Positions 1 through 6,473 of a stretch of DNA of 8,463 nucleotides are shown here, one piece after another. The stretch spans positions 1 to 8,463 of the forward strand of contig JAKZYH010000776.1 of NCBI GenBank assembly GCA_047514575.1. The letters are read 5' to 3'. How positions within the stretch are numbered: the first letter of the stretch is position 1; each line of letters starts with the position of its first letter. Below the pieces are notes generated by a model that saw only the letters and a list, made by a program, of their open reading frames with translations, had not been told where the DNA came from and made no database searches. This stretch comes from CAUZIZ01 sp047514575. Lineage in GTDB: Bacteria > Acidobacteriota > UBA6911 > RPQK01 > JAJDTT01. A program made the position numbers and the translations under genes.

Positions 1-2
1 TC

Positions 3-512
3 CGGGAACTCAAGGGCAAGGAGCCGGAAGAGGAGATCCAGACCAACATCGACTTGCACTTTGACATTCAAATCCCGGAACACTACATCGACGATCCGAC
101 CCTGCGGCTCTCGCTCTACAAGAAGCTCGCGCTGGTCACGGACGCGGATGCTCTTGAGAACCTGAAGGAGGACATCATCGACCGCTTCGGAAAATATCCC
201 CGATCTGTTTCGAACCTCCTGGAATACGCCCTGCTACGGCTACGCTGTCAGCGCCTGAAGATTCTTTCGCTGGATCGCAAAGGAACAGCAGCGTTTCTGA
301 AGTTCAGACAGGATACGCCGGTCGATCCCCATCGTCTGGTTGAGTTGATCCACCAGAACAGAGGGCTTTCCCTAGATCCCGAAGGAGTGATTACCATTCG
401 CTTGCCCTCGCTGCTCCCCGCCCAGATCTTCAGCACGCTGCACGCCGGACTAGATACGGTTGATGCTACAATGGATTCCTATGGCTCTCCTCCCGAATCT
501 GCCTCCGAGTAA
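3..512 (+). CDS. mfd: Transcription-repair coupling factor Mfd, C-terminal end (5' partial)
   Basis: This is the last 169 residues of Mfd, the ATP-dependent translocase that removes RNA polymerase stalled at DNA lesions and recruits UvrA. The reading frame is open from base 3, so the start lies outside the window. The segment matches the C-terminal TRCF domain, the autoinhibitory D7 region. It has the typical opening with EIQTNIDLHFDIQIPEHYI, followed by DDPTLRLSLYKKLA and the DIIDRFGKYPRSVSNLLEYA stretch, which resemble well-known Mfd ends in spacing and composition. The helicase motifs are upstream and not visible. The last 32 bases overlap the proposed start of the next gene, which suggests translational coupling. 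Family assignment is confident from the sequence pattern; completeness of the rest of the gene cannot be judged. Confidence 0.93.
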   Translation, partial: RELKGKEPEEEIQTNIDLHFDIQIPEHYIDDPTLRLSLYKKLALVTDADALENLKEDIIDRFGKYPRSVSNLLEYALLRLRCQRLKILSLDRKGTAAFLKFRQDTPVDPHRLVELIHQNRGLSLDPEGVITIRLPSLLPAQIFSTLHAGLDTVDATMDSYGSPPESASE

Positions 513-1455
513 CCATGTCGGAACCGGTTTTTCGCTGAGCCAACCGGCCCTGTTGCTCTCGGCTATCTTGTGCACGAGTGCCTGCAAGTTAGCCGTGGAG
601 AAGACACCATCTGAGCCCGAAATGTCGACCGTGGCATCGGTAAACGGGCGTCCCATCAGCAATCAGGAGTTTCAGGACTATCTCGGCACCAGCATGTCAG
701 AGGAACCCGAGTCGGGTACTGACCTACGGGGGCAATTCCGAGATTTCCTGACGCGGCGAATCCTGTTGGATCGTGCGGAAGAAAAGGGTATCACGGTCGC
801 GGATACCGAACTGACGGAACAGATCGGGGACGACCAGGAAGGCGAGACATCAAACCTGAAAGTGATCCATCACTTACGTGCTTTCCTCAAGATCCAGAAG
901 TTGCTGAAGAAAGAGCTCGGTCCGGAAATCAACGTCACCTTCCCCGAGATGAGAAACTACTACGCAGATAACAAAGAGCACTTCGTGGTGAAGGACCGTG
1001 TTCAGCTGCTAGAGATAAGGATCTGGGATCGAAAGGAGGCCGAAGAGATCGCGGCACGCCTGACACCCAATGATGTCCGGAGGTTTGAAGAGATGGCTCG
1101 GCTCCACTCCCAGGGCTCCACGGCCGCCTGGGGAGGACATTTGGGCTCCTTCGAGCGCGGCGATCTCCCCCAGGAGTTCGAGGACGTCGTCTTCTCCTTG
1201 AAGGCAGGTGGGATCAGCAGGATCGTTCGCTCACACCAGGGCTATCATATCTTCATGGCGGAAGAGAAAATCCCTCGCCATCCTCAGAGGTTTTACGAGG
1301 TTCAGGCGGGAATCTTCGAAAAGTTGGTCAGCGAAAAGGAAATCGTCGCCATGGATGCCTACGTTGAGGAGCTGCTCGATAGCTCTTCGATTCAAATCTA
1401 CGATCAAGCTCTCAATTTTGAAGGGATGTTTCGGTATGCTGAGACCAAGTATTGA
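481..1455 (+). CDS. PpiC/parvulin-type peptidyl-prolyl isomerase, probable lipoprotein
   Basis: Predicted periplasmic peptidyl-prolyl cis-trans isomerase/chaperone of the SurA/PrsA type, 324 residues from the ATG at 481. An N-terminal hydrophobic stretch (about residues 22-34, PALLLSAILCTSA) ends at Cys35 in CTSAC. This resembles a lipobox, although Thr rather than Leu sits at -3, so lipid anchoring is probable but not certain. Residues 51-65 (VASVNGRPISNQEF) are the usual start of a SurA_N-type chaperone domain. Residues about 171-266 form one parvulin domain, with the hallmark GGHLGSFERGDLPQEFEDVVFSL followed by GYHIFM near its end. The start is unsure: an in-frame ATG at 463 is also possible, and neither has a strong Shine-Dalgarno. 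Both starts lie inside the 3' end of mfd. The gene overlaps the following surA-like gene by 20 bases, so the two folding factors are likely co-translated. Confidence 0.85.
   Translation: MALLPNLPPSNHVGTGFSLSQPALLLSAILCTSACKLAVEKTPSEPEMSTVASVNGRPISNQEFQDYLGTSMSEEPESGTDLRGQFRDFLTRRILLDRAEEKGITVADTELTEQIGDDQEGETSNLKVIHHLRAFLKIQKLLKKELGPEINVTFPEMRNYYADNKEHFVVKDRVQLLEIRIWDRKEAEEIAARLTPNDVRRFEEMARLHSQGSTAAWGGHLGSFERGDLPQEFEDVVFSLKAGGISRIVRSHQGYHIFMAEEKIPRHPQRFYEVQAGIFEKLVSEKEIVAMDAYVEELLDSSSIQIYDQALNFEGMFRYAETKY
1421..1426 (+). promoter_or_regulatory. Shine-Dalgarno of the surA-like gene
   Basis: AAGGGA ends nine bases before the ATG at 1436. It lies within the coding sequence of the preceding isomerase gene. 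It supports the internal start at 1436 over the longer upstream open frame, and it fits coupled translation across the 20-base overlap. Confidence 0.55.
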
Positions 1456-2524
1456 TTCGCCGCCCAGAATACCCGGGAAATCCGCTTCCGGGAGAACTCC
1501 AAGGGTTGTTCTACTGTCGCTTTTGGTTCTCTTCTCGATTCCTCTAAGAGGGCAGGAAGAGCCGGTTCTACTTGATGAAATCGTTGCCAAGGTGAACGAA
1601 GAGATCATCACGTGGAACGACGTGGAAGGAGAGTTGGCGATCCTGCAAGCGGGTCTCCTGGGGAGAATCGAAGATGCAGCAGACCGGGCCAAGCGTTTCG
1701 AAACCGAAAAACGGGGGACGCTCAGGGGGATGATCGAGAGCAGGCTTATGATGCAGAAGGCGGAAGAAATGGGAATCGGAGCCAATGCAGATGTCCAGGT
1801 CTCCTCCTACCTGGACTACCTGCGCAAGGAAGCGGGAATTCCCAATATCGAAGTGTTCGATCAGGTCTTGCATCGTCAGGGATCTTCACTGAGCGATCTC
1901 CGCCGGATATCCAGGCAAAAATACATCGGGGAGACTCTCATCTATCAGCTCGTTTATTCCCGATTGACGGTGATGACTCAAGAGATTGAGGAATTCTACA
2001 ACGACAACGTCAAACGCTTCACGGAACACGCAGAGGTCGAGCTAGCCGAGATCTTGTTCCTTACAGAGGGGAAAGACAAGGCGACCGTGCGGAGCAAGGC
2101 TGAAGAAATCCTCTCCAAGTTGAAGGCCGGAACACCTTTCGAGGAACTCGCCAGAGAGTTCTCTGAGGGTACGACTGCATCCAAGGGAGGGGCCATCGGC
2201 ACCTTCAAGAGTGGATCTATGTCCGAGGCGGTGGAGACAGTTGCCTTCAGCCTCGAGGCGGAAGCATTCAGCGGAATTATCGAAGCCGAATACGGCTATC
2301 AGATCATCAAAGTTTTGAGTATAAAGCCTGCTCGGGTGAAGCCGATGGAGGAAGTGCGGGAGGAGATCCAGAGCGAAGTCCATCACAAAAAAGGCCAGCC
2401 TCAGGTTCAGAAATTCCTGGAAGAACTCCGCCGTGAAAGTTATATCTACGTGGCCCCAGAGTATCGGAAACAGTTCGACGTCGAAGGACTGGGCACGGTG
2501 AGACTGCCCGAATCCCAAGGTTAG
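1436..2524 (+). CDS. surA: SurA-like periplasmic chaperone / peptidyl-prolyl isomerase
   Basis: A 362-residue exported folding factor, expected to escort outer-membrane proteins through the periplasm. The ATG at 1436 is preceded by AAGGGA at 1421-1426 with good spacing, and it gives a proper signal peptide: basic RTPR at residues 20-23, a hydrophobic core VVLLSLLVLFSIPL, and likely cleavage before Gln40 (LRG-QEE). An open frame extends upstream to 1208 but would lie inside the previous gene and lack the signal peptide at its N-terminus. Residues about 45-185 look like the SurA N-terminal chaperone domain (DEIVAKVNEEIITWNDVEGE). Residues about 199-297 form a single parvulin domain (AEILFL, GGAIGTFKSGSMSEAVETVAFSL, EYGYQIIKV). 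E. coli SurA has two parvulin domains and is longer, so this is a one-domain form. The tail to residue 362 is charged and helical. Confidence 0.88.
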   Translation: MLRPSIDSPPRIPGKSASGRTPRVVLLSLLVLFSIPLRGQEEPVLLDEIVAKVNEEIITWNDVEGELAILQAGLLGRIEDAADRAKRFETEKRGTLRGMIESRLMMQKAEEMGIGANADVQVSSYLDYLRKEAGIPNIEVFDQVLHRQGSSLSDLRRISRQKYIGETLIYQLVYSRLTVMTQEIEEFYNDNVKRFTEHAEVELAEILFLTEGKDKATVRSKAEEILSKLKAGTPFEELAREFSEGTTASKGGAIGTFKSGSMSEAVETVAFSLEAEAFSGIIEAEYGYQIIKVLSIKPARVKPMEEVREEIQSEVHHKKGQPQVQKFLEELRRESYIYVAPEYRKQFDVEGLGTVRLPESQG

Positions 2525-2547
2525 GGCAAGGCAAGACCTGGTGTTCT

Positions 2548-3522
2548 GTGAGCCCTGAAAGCCGGCGGGCAAGAGACACTGAGCTGCAGGACTTTAGCGC
2601 ACCAACACTGGTGTGGATGTGTCCAGGCTGCGCAGCGCCCCTTCAGGAGGCGGGCCCGGAAGAAAATGTGTGTCCCGGCTGCCAGACTTCCTATCCGCAC
2701 CTGGAAGGCATCTGGCGCTGCTTGCCGCCCGACAGAAACCGACACTTCGATGGATTCATCCGCGAATACACGGAGGTAAGAAGGGCAGAAGGTCGCGGTT
2801 CCAGCGACGGTGCGTTCTATCGCTCTCTCCCGCTTCAGGATACTTCGGGACGGCACTGCGAGGACTGGCGGATTAGATCCATCAGCTATCAGAAGTTGAT
2901 CGAGCGGATTCTGACTCAGGACGGATCGGAAGAAGAAAGGGTACCAAGGGTCCTTGATCTGGGAGCAGGTAACGGGTGGCTGTCCTACCGTCTGGCCACC
3001 CGCGGCTATCAGGCAACGGCCGTCGACCTACTTACCAACAAAGCAGACGGGCTGGGGGCTCGGCTCCACTACCCGGAGGCCTTCACCTCCGTGCAGGCTG
3101 AGTTCGATCACCTTCCCTTCGAATCCAACCAATTCGAGCTTGCCATCTTCAATGCCTCCTTTCACTACGCTACCGATTACGAGACCACCCTGAGCGAAGC
3201 CCTACGGGTACTAGAACCGGAGGGCCGCGTGGCCATCATGGATTCGCCTGTCTACCGCAGCAGTAGCAGCGGAGAAGAGATGGTGAGAGAACGGGAGACG
3301 ACCTTTCGTAGCGCATATGGATTCGCCTCTAACTCGCTTCCCAGCGAGAACTACCTGACCTACGATCGGCTCCAGGATCTCGGACAGCGCTTATCACTAG
3401 GCTGGGAGTTCATCAAACCCTTCTACGGACTACGCTGGGCCCTGCGCCCCTGGTGGGCAACATTGCGGAGACGCCGTGAGCCGGCAAGCTTCCTTTTGAT
3501 CGTGGGTACCGCACGAAAGTAG
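2548..3522 (+). CDS. Class I SAM-dependent methyltransferase with N-terminal zinc ribbon
   Basis: Predicted S-adenosylmethionine-dependent methyltransferase, 324 residues from the GTG at 2548. Residues 25-45 hold two CPGC knuckles (Cys25/Cys28 and Cys42/Cys45), a probable zinc ribbon like those fused to the N-terminus of several Methyltransf_11-type enzymes. The Rossmann domain follows: motif I is VLDLGAGNG with the glycine-rich loop at residues 137-143, then an acidic strand end (ATAVDLL) and the motif IV region LAIFNASFHYATD. A post-domain LRVLEPEGRVAIMDSP matches the usual 'bad conclusion' strand. The last 60 residues are rich in Trp, Arg and hydrophobics (FYGLRWALRPWW), which could associate with a membrane. 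An in-frame ATG at 2617, just before the first Cys, is an alternative start; neither has a clear Shine-Dalgarno. The gene lies 23 bases after surA and 11 before another methyltransferase. The substrate is unknown. Confidence 0.82.
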   Translation: MSPESRRARDTELQDFSAPTLVWMCPGCAAPLQEAGPEENVCPGCQTSYPHLEGIWRCLPPDRNRHFDGFIREYTEVRRAEGRGSSDGAFYRSLPLQDTSGRHCEDWRIRSISYQKLIERILTQDGSEEERVPRVLDLGAGNGWLSYRLATRGYQATAVDLLTNKADGLGARLHYPEAFTSVQAEFDHLPFESNQFELAIFNASFHYATDYETTLSEALRVLEPEGRVAIMDSPVYRSSSSGEEMVRERETTFRSAYGFASNSLPSENYLTYDRLQDLGQRLSLGWEFIKPFYGLRWALRPWWATLRRRREPASFLLIVGTARK

Positions 3523-3533
3523 ACCTCGTCCTC

Positions 3534-4235
3534 ATGTTGGAAGCTCGGACAAGACCAAACTGGTTCCGAAAACCTTGGCATCTTCTGGTATGGATTCAGT
3601 TTCAGCTTTTTCACAGGAACCGCTTGAGTCGAATCGTGCTGGAACGAGTGCGCGATCTGGAAATTGTGGTTTTGCCCCACGTTTTCAACCCCCACTTGTT
3701 CTATACCAGCGACTTCCTCATCCGTCATTTGGATTCGAAGTCAATCCCATCCGGTTCACGCGTCTTGGATATGGGGACCGGGTCCGGCGTTTGCGCCGTT
3801 GTGGCGGCGTCTCTGGGGAACCAGGTGGTGGCCGTAGACATCGACCTCGACGCCACACGCTGCGCTCGCATCAATGCGCTCGCACACCACCTGGAGGACC
3901 AAATCGAGGTGCGTCAGGGAGACCTTTTTGTCCCGGTTGAAGGAGAGCTTTTTGATACCGTCCTGTTCAATCCCCCCTTTTTCCGGGGCGAGCCCAAGGA
4001 TCAGCTGGACCGAGCTTTCCGCAGCCAGCATGTGGCGAGGCGATTCTCGGAAAGATTGACCGAACACCTTGCGCCTGGTGGCTCGGCCCTGGTTGTCCTT
4101 TCGTCCAATGGGGAGATAGCCACTTTTCTGGATGAATTCGCTTCTCACGGCCTGACCATTGAGCTGATCGCCGAACAAGATGTGATCAACGAGATATTGA
4201 AGTTGTACCGCCTTACGGATAAAACAGCAGCGTAG
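3534..4235 (+). CDS. HemK/PrmC-like (NPPF-motif) methyltransferase
   Basis: A 233-residue class I methyltransferase of the 'MTS/small' type. SAM-binding motif I is VLDMGTGSG (residues 77-85), followed by the acidic strand end VVAVDIDLDA. The catalytic NPPF is at residues 146-149. The combination of D-x-GTGSG and NPP[FY] is that of enzymes methylating amide or amino nitrogens, such as PrmC/HemK on release-factor glutamine, RsmC and related rRNA enzymes. The protein lacks the long N-terminal helical bundle of true PrmC and has instead about 60 residues with the motif VFNPHLFYTSDFL, a region seen before motif I in small HemK-like proteins. I therefore do not call it prmC. The start is the ATG at 3534, 11 bases after the previous stop, without an obvious Shine-Dalgarno. 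Substrate could be a protein, RNA or small molecule; co-location with the zinc-ribbon methyltransferase and radical SAM enzyme hints at a shared pathway. Confidence 0.82.
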   Translation: MLEARTRPNWFRKPWHLLVWIQFQLFHRNRLSRIVLERVRDLEIVVLPHVFNPHLFYTSDFLIRHLDSKSIPSGSRVLDMGTGSGVCAVVAASLGNQVVAVDIDLDATRCARINALAHHLEDQIEVRQGDLFVPVEGELFDTVLFNPPFFRGEPKDQLDRAFRSQHVARRFSERLTEHLAPGGSALVVLSSNGEIATFLDEFASHGLTIELIAEQDVINEILKLYRLTDKTAA

Positions 4236-4277
4236 CAACACCAGCTGGTGTCGCTCCGAGCGTCCGGGTCCGAGCAC

Positions 4278-5753
4278 ATGCTGATTCTCTACAACCCTCC
4301 CAGCTCTTCTGAGCGAAAACCGGTTCTCCCGATGTCGCTCCTGGCGCTGGGCGCGTTGTTGGAAGAAAGACACGACTACCTGATCATAGACGGCAATCTG
4401 GAACCGGATCCGCTCGAGAGCATTGACCGGGCCATCCGAGAGACCGGGGCTGACATCCTGGCGGTCACCGTGATGCCGGGCCCTCAGCTCAGCCATGCGG
4501 TTCCCCAGTGCCGGCATCTCAAGGCGCGACACCCTGACCTCACCATCATCTGGGGCGGATACTTCCCCACTCAGCACTACGATGTCTGCCTGTGCGCTGA
4601 TTACGTGGACTACGTCATAGTAGGCCACGGCGAGCAGGTCCTGAGGGACGTTTTGGACGCGCTCAGACTGGGGCGGGAACCCGAGGCGATTCCCGGAGTG
4701 GCCTATCGATCTTCCCGCTCAGATTCCGTCAGTTTCACTGGTACCGCGCCAATTCCGCATCCCGATCAGCTCCCTGACTTTCCCTATCATCGGGTCGATG
4801 CTCAGCGTTACCATCGGCGGACCTTTCTGGGAAACCGGACGCTTTCTCACCACTCCAGCTATGGCTGTCCCTTCCTTTGTAATTTCTGCGCCGTGGTCAA
4901 TCTGGTGAACGGTCGTTGGTTGGCCCAATCGGCAGAGCGCACCGCCTCCACGACCCGCTACCTCGTGAACCAGTTTGGTGCCGACGCCATCGAGTTCCAC
5001 GACAACAACTTCTTCGTCAGTGAGGAACGCACAGCCGAGTTCGCCGATCGAATCTGTGACCTCGGAATCTCCTGGTGGGGAGAATCGCGTATCGACACGC
5101 TGCTGAAGTATTCCGACGCCAGTTGGGAACTGATACGGGAGAGCGGCCTTAAGATGGCTTTTTTGGGAGCGGAGTCTGGCTCTGATGAGACGCTGAGGGC
5201 GATGGACAAGGGCGGCACTGCATCGGTGGAAAAAACACTTTCCATAGCCGAAAAGATGGCACAGGTCGGGATCATCCCCGAATTCTCTTTCGTCCTCGGA
5301 AACCCGCCAGATCCAGAGGCCGATGCTCATCAAACGCTGGAGTTCATCCGCAGCTTGAAACGGGTGAATCCAGCCAGTGAGATCATCCTCTACTTCTACA
5401 CGCCGGTACCTCTGGCGGGAAGCCTCTTCGAGGAGGCCAGATCTCAGGGATTCCGTTTTCCCAAGACTCTAGAGGAGTGGATCGGACCGGAATGGCTCGA
5501 GTTCTCACAGCGGCGCAGCAGTCTGATGCCCTGGGCAACGGATCCATTGCGAAGAAGGATCCAGAACTTCGAGCGGGTCTTGAATGCCTACTACCCAACC
5601 TCCACCGATCTCAAGTTGACGCGATCGATTCGCCTGCTTTTGCGCGCGCTTGCGTCGTGGCGCTATCAGTTGCGGATTTATGGTCTACCGGTGGAGCTGG
5701 CACTGATTCATCGCTTGATTCCCTATCGACGTCCGGAGACCTCGGGATTCTAG
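4278..5753 (+). CDS. B12-binding-domain radical SAM protein
   Basis: A 491-residue enzyme of the cobalamin-binding radical SAM superfamily (BchE/HpnJ-like architecture), which uses a 4Fe-4S cluster and SAM to make radicals for methylation, cyclisation or rearrangement. Residues 1 to about 145 form the Rossmann-like B12-binding domain, with MLILYNPPSS, IWGGYFPT (91-98) and VIVGHGEQ (113-120). No DxHxxG cobalt-ligand motif is present: the corresponding place reads DGNLEPD (38-44), so cobalamin would have to bind base-off without His, or not at all. The cluster motif CPFLCNFC supplies Cys197, Cys201 and Cys204 in the required CX3CX2C spacing. Downstream are the usual WWGESRID, FLGAESGSDETL and FSFVLGNPPDP segments of the TIM-barrel. 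The C-terminal 90 residues are Arg/Leu/Tyr-rich. ATG at 4278 is preferred because it begins directly at the first beta strand; a GTG at 4248 is in frame. Confidence 0.9.
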   Translation: MLILYNPPSSSERKPVLPMSLLALGALLEERHDYLIIDGNLEPDPLESIDRAIRETGADILAVTVMPGPQLSHAVPQCRHLKARHPDLTIIWGGYFPTQHYDVCLCADYVDYVIVGHGEQVLRDVLDALRLGREPEAIPGVAYRSSRSDSVSFTGTAPIPHPDQLPDFPYHRVDAQRYHRRTFLGNRTLSHHSSYGCPFLCNFCAVVNLVNGRWLAQSAERTASTTRYLVNQFGADAIEFHDNNFFVSEERTAEFADRICDLGISWWGESRIDTLLKYSDASWELIRESGLKMAFLGAESGSDETLRAMDKGGTASVEKTLSIAEKMAQVGIIPEFSFVLGNPPDPEADAHQTLEFIRSLKRVNPASEIILYFYTPVPLAGSLFEEARSQGFRFPKTLEEWIGPEWLEFSQRRSSLMPWATDPLRRRIQNFERVLNAYYPTSTDLKLTRSIRLLLRALASWRYQLRIYGLPVELALIHRLIPYRRPETSGF

Positions 5754-5759
5754 GAGTGG

Positions 5760-5787
5760 GTTACAGATTGCAGGTTGAAGGTTGCAG
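5760..5787 (+). repeat. Heptanucleotide tandem repeat, four imperfect units
   Basis: Four consecutive 7-base units: GTTACAG, ATTGCAG, GTTGAAG and GTTGCAG, consensus RTTGCAG with one or two substitutions per copy. The array starts six bases after the stop codon of the radical SAM gene and is followed by a T-rich stretch (CCTTTTTCC). Heptamer arrays of this kind occur in intergenic regions of several environmental bacterial groups; their role is unknown. It marks the switch from the dense operon to the decayed region. Confidence 0.6.
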
Positions 5788-5962
5788 ATCGTCCTTTTTC
5801 CTTAGAATGACGTCGTAGGTATAAATAGGCGCCATTCGATGATATGGAGACATCGAGGCCTGGCAAGGAGCTCGCGTTTCTCCTGGGTCATCCAAAACCG
5901 TCGAGTGCTGAACCAGGTACTGGGGGTGGTCAAGTTGAGCCGGTGGCGGCGACAATCATCAG

Positions 5963-6187
5963 ATGGAATCTCTATATCGCGGCCATCGCTTTCCGTCTGA
6001 AATCATCAGCCGTGCTGTGTGGCTCTACCATCGGTTCACCCTCAGCCTTCGAGATGCCGAGGATCTGTTGGCGGAACGCGGTGTCATCGTTTCCTATGAG
6101 ACTATTCGCTGCTGGTGTCTCAAATTCGGACCCGAGTACGCCAAGTCGATTCGAAGGAAACGAGGTCGGTTGGTCGACACCACTTGA
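5963..6187 (+). pseudogene. IS6-family transposase, N-terminal remnant
   Basis: A 74-residue open frame that closely resembles the beginning of IS6-family DDE transposases: YRGHRFPSEII, AVWLYHRFTLSLRDAEDLLAERG, VSYETIRCWCLKFGPEYAK. This covers the N-terminal helix-turn-helix/zinc-finger-like part only. Intact members are about 220-240 residues and continue with a catalytic domain that begins soon after a GDTWHLDE-type segment. Here the similarity stops at VDTT and a TGA follows, so all three catalytic acidic residues are missing. I found no C-terminal transposase sequence in any frame downstream and no convincing pair of terminal inverted repeats, so the right part of the element appears to have been deleted. 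The start ATG corresponds to the usual N-terminus of the family. Not expected to be active. Confidence 0.8.
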
Positions 6188-6439
6188 GGGCAGCATCCTC
6201 TGAAACGACTTGAGGACCCAGGCTCGGAGCCGCCGAAAGTGCTACTGGGCGATCTGAGCTGGTACGACCCAATTGTACCTACACTCGGCACATCACCGGT
6301 CCTCCAGTTGGCTTCAGTCCGGCTCCGAGGTTCCGCCGACCACGGTACCGAAAGAGTGATCCACAACCCGAGGGCGAGGACAACAGCCGGAAACAAACAC
6401 CATCGCCCCTCTCGTGACATACTGTCCGTTCCAAACTCA
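6188..6439. other. Stretch without recognisable gene
   Basis: Open frames exist here on both strands, but none reads like a known protein or continues the transposase. The only structure seen is a 10-base inverted repeat, CTCGGAGCCG at 6223-6232 and CGGCTCCGAG at 6320-6329, about 87 bases apart. The segment probably represents the scar left by loss of the rest of the insertion sequence and the 3' side of the neighbouring minus-strand gene. Confidence 0.4.
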
Positions 6440-6440
6440 A

Positions 6441-6473
6441 CAGGGGAAGGCGAGCTTCACCTCGCCTCCCCTT
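6441..6473 (-). terminator. Hairpin at the 3' end of the minus-strand LamG/TSP3 gene
   Basis: AGGGGAAGGCGAG and CTCGCCTCCCCT pair into a roughly 12-bp GC-rich stem with one bulged A and a six-base loop (CTTCAC). On the minus strand the hairpin is followed by a moderately T-rich stretch, TTGAGTTT, with no true poly-U run. The TAA stop of the minus-strand open frame (6472-6474) touches its base. Position and orientation fit an intrinsic terminator for that gene. The weak T tract leaves open that it is only an mRNA-stabilising stem-loop. Confidence 0.5.

Noticed and set aside
1208..1435. N-terminal extension of the surA-like open frame
   Set aside because: It lies out of frame inside the parvulin domain of the preceding gene, reads as low-quality Arg/Ser-rich sequence, and would bury the signal peptide. 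The ATG at 1436 has a Shine-Dalgarno.
3756..4628. Long minus-strand open frame of 290 codons
   Set aside because: It runs antisense across two well-recognised genes with clear motifs (NPPF methyltransferase and radical SAM) and shows no domain of its own; it is a codon-bias shadow.
5920..5945. GGTACTGGGGGTGGTC upstream of the transposase remnant as a left terminal inverted repeat
   Set aside because: The GGTACTG start is reminiscent of IS6 ends, but no inverted copy is found downstream and no flanking target duplication can be identified, so the end cannot be supported.
6223..6329. 10-base inverted repeat CTCGGAGCCG / CGGCTCCGAG as a regulatory or mobile-element end
   Set aside because: The arms are short, GC-rich and about 87 bases apart with no associated gene; chance is a sufficient explanation.
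6094..6420. Minus-strand open frame with a hydrophobic segment (about 108 residues)
   Set aside because: It overlaps the transposase remnant antisense, has no family resemblance or convincing ribosome binding site, and the hydrophobic stretch is short and followed by low-complexity Ser/Gly/Arg.
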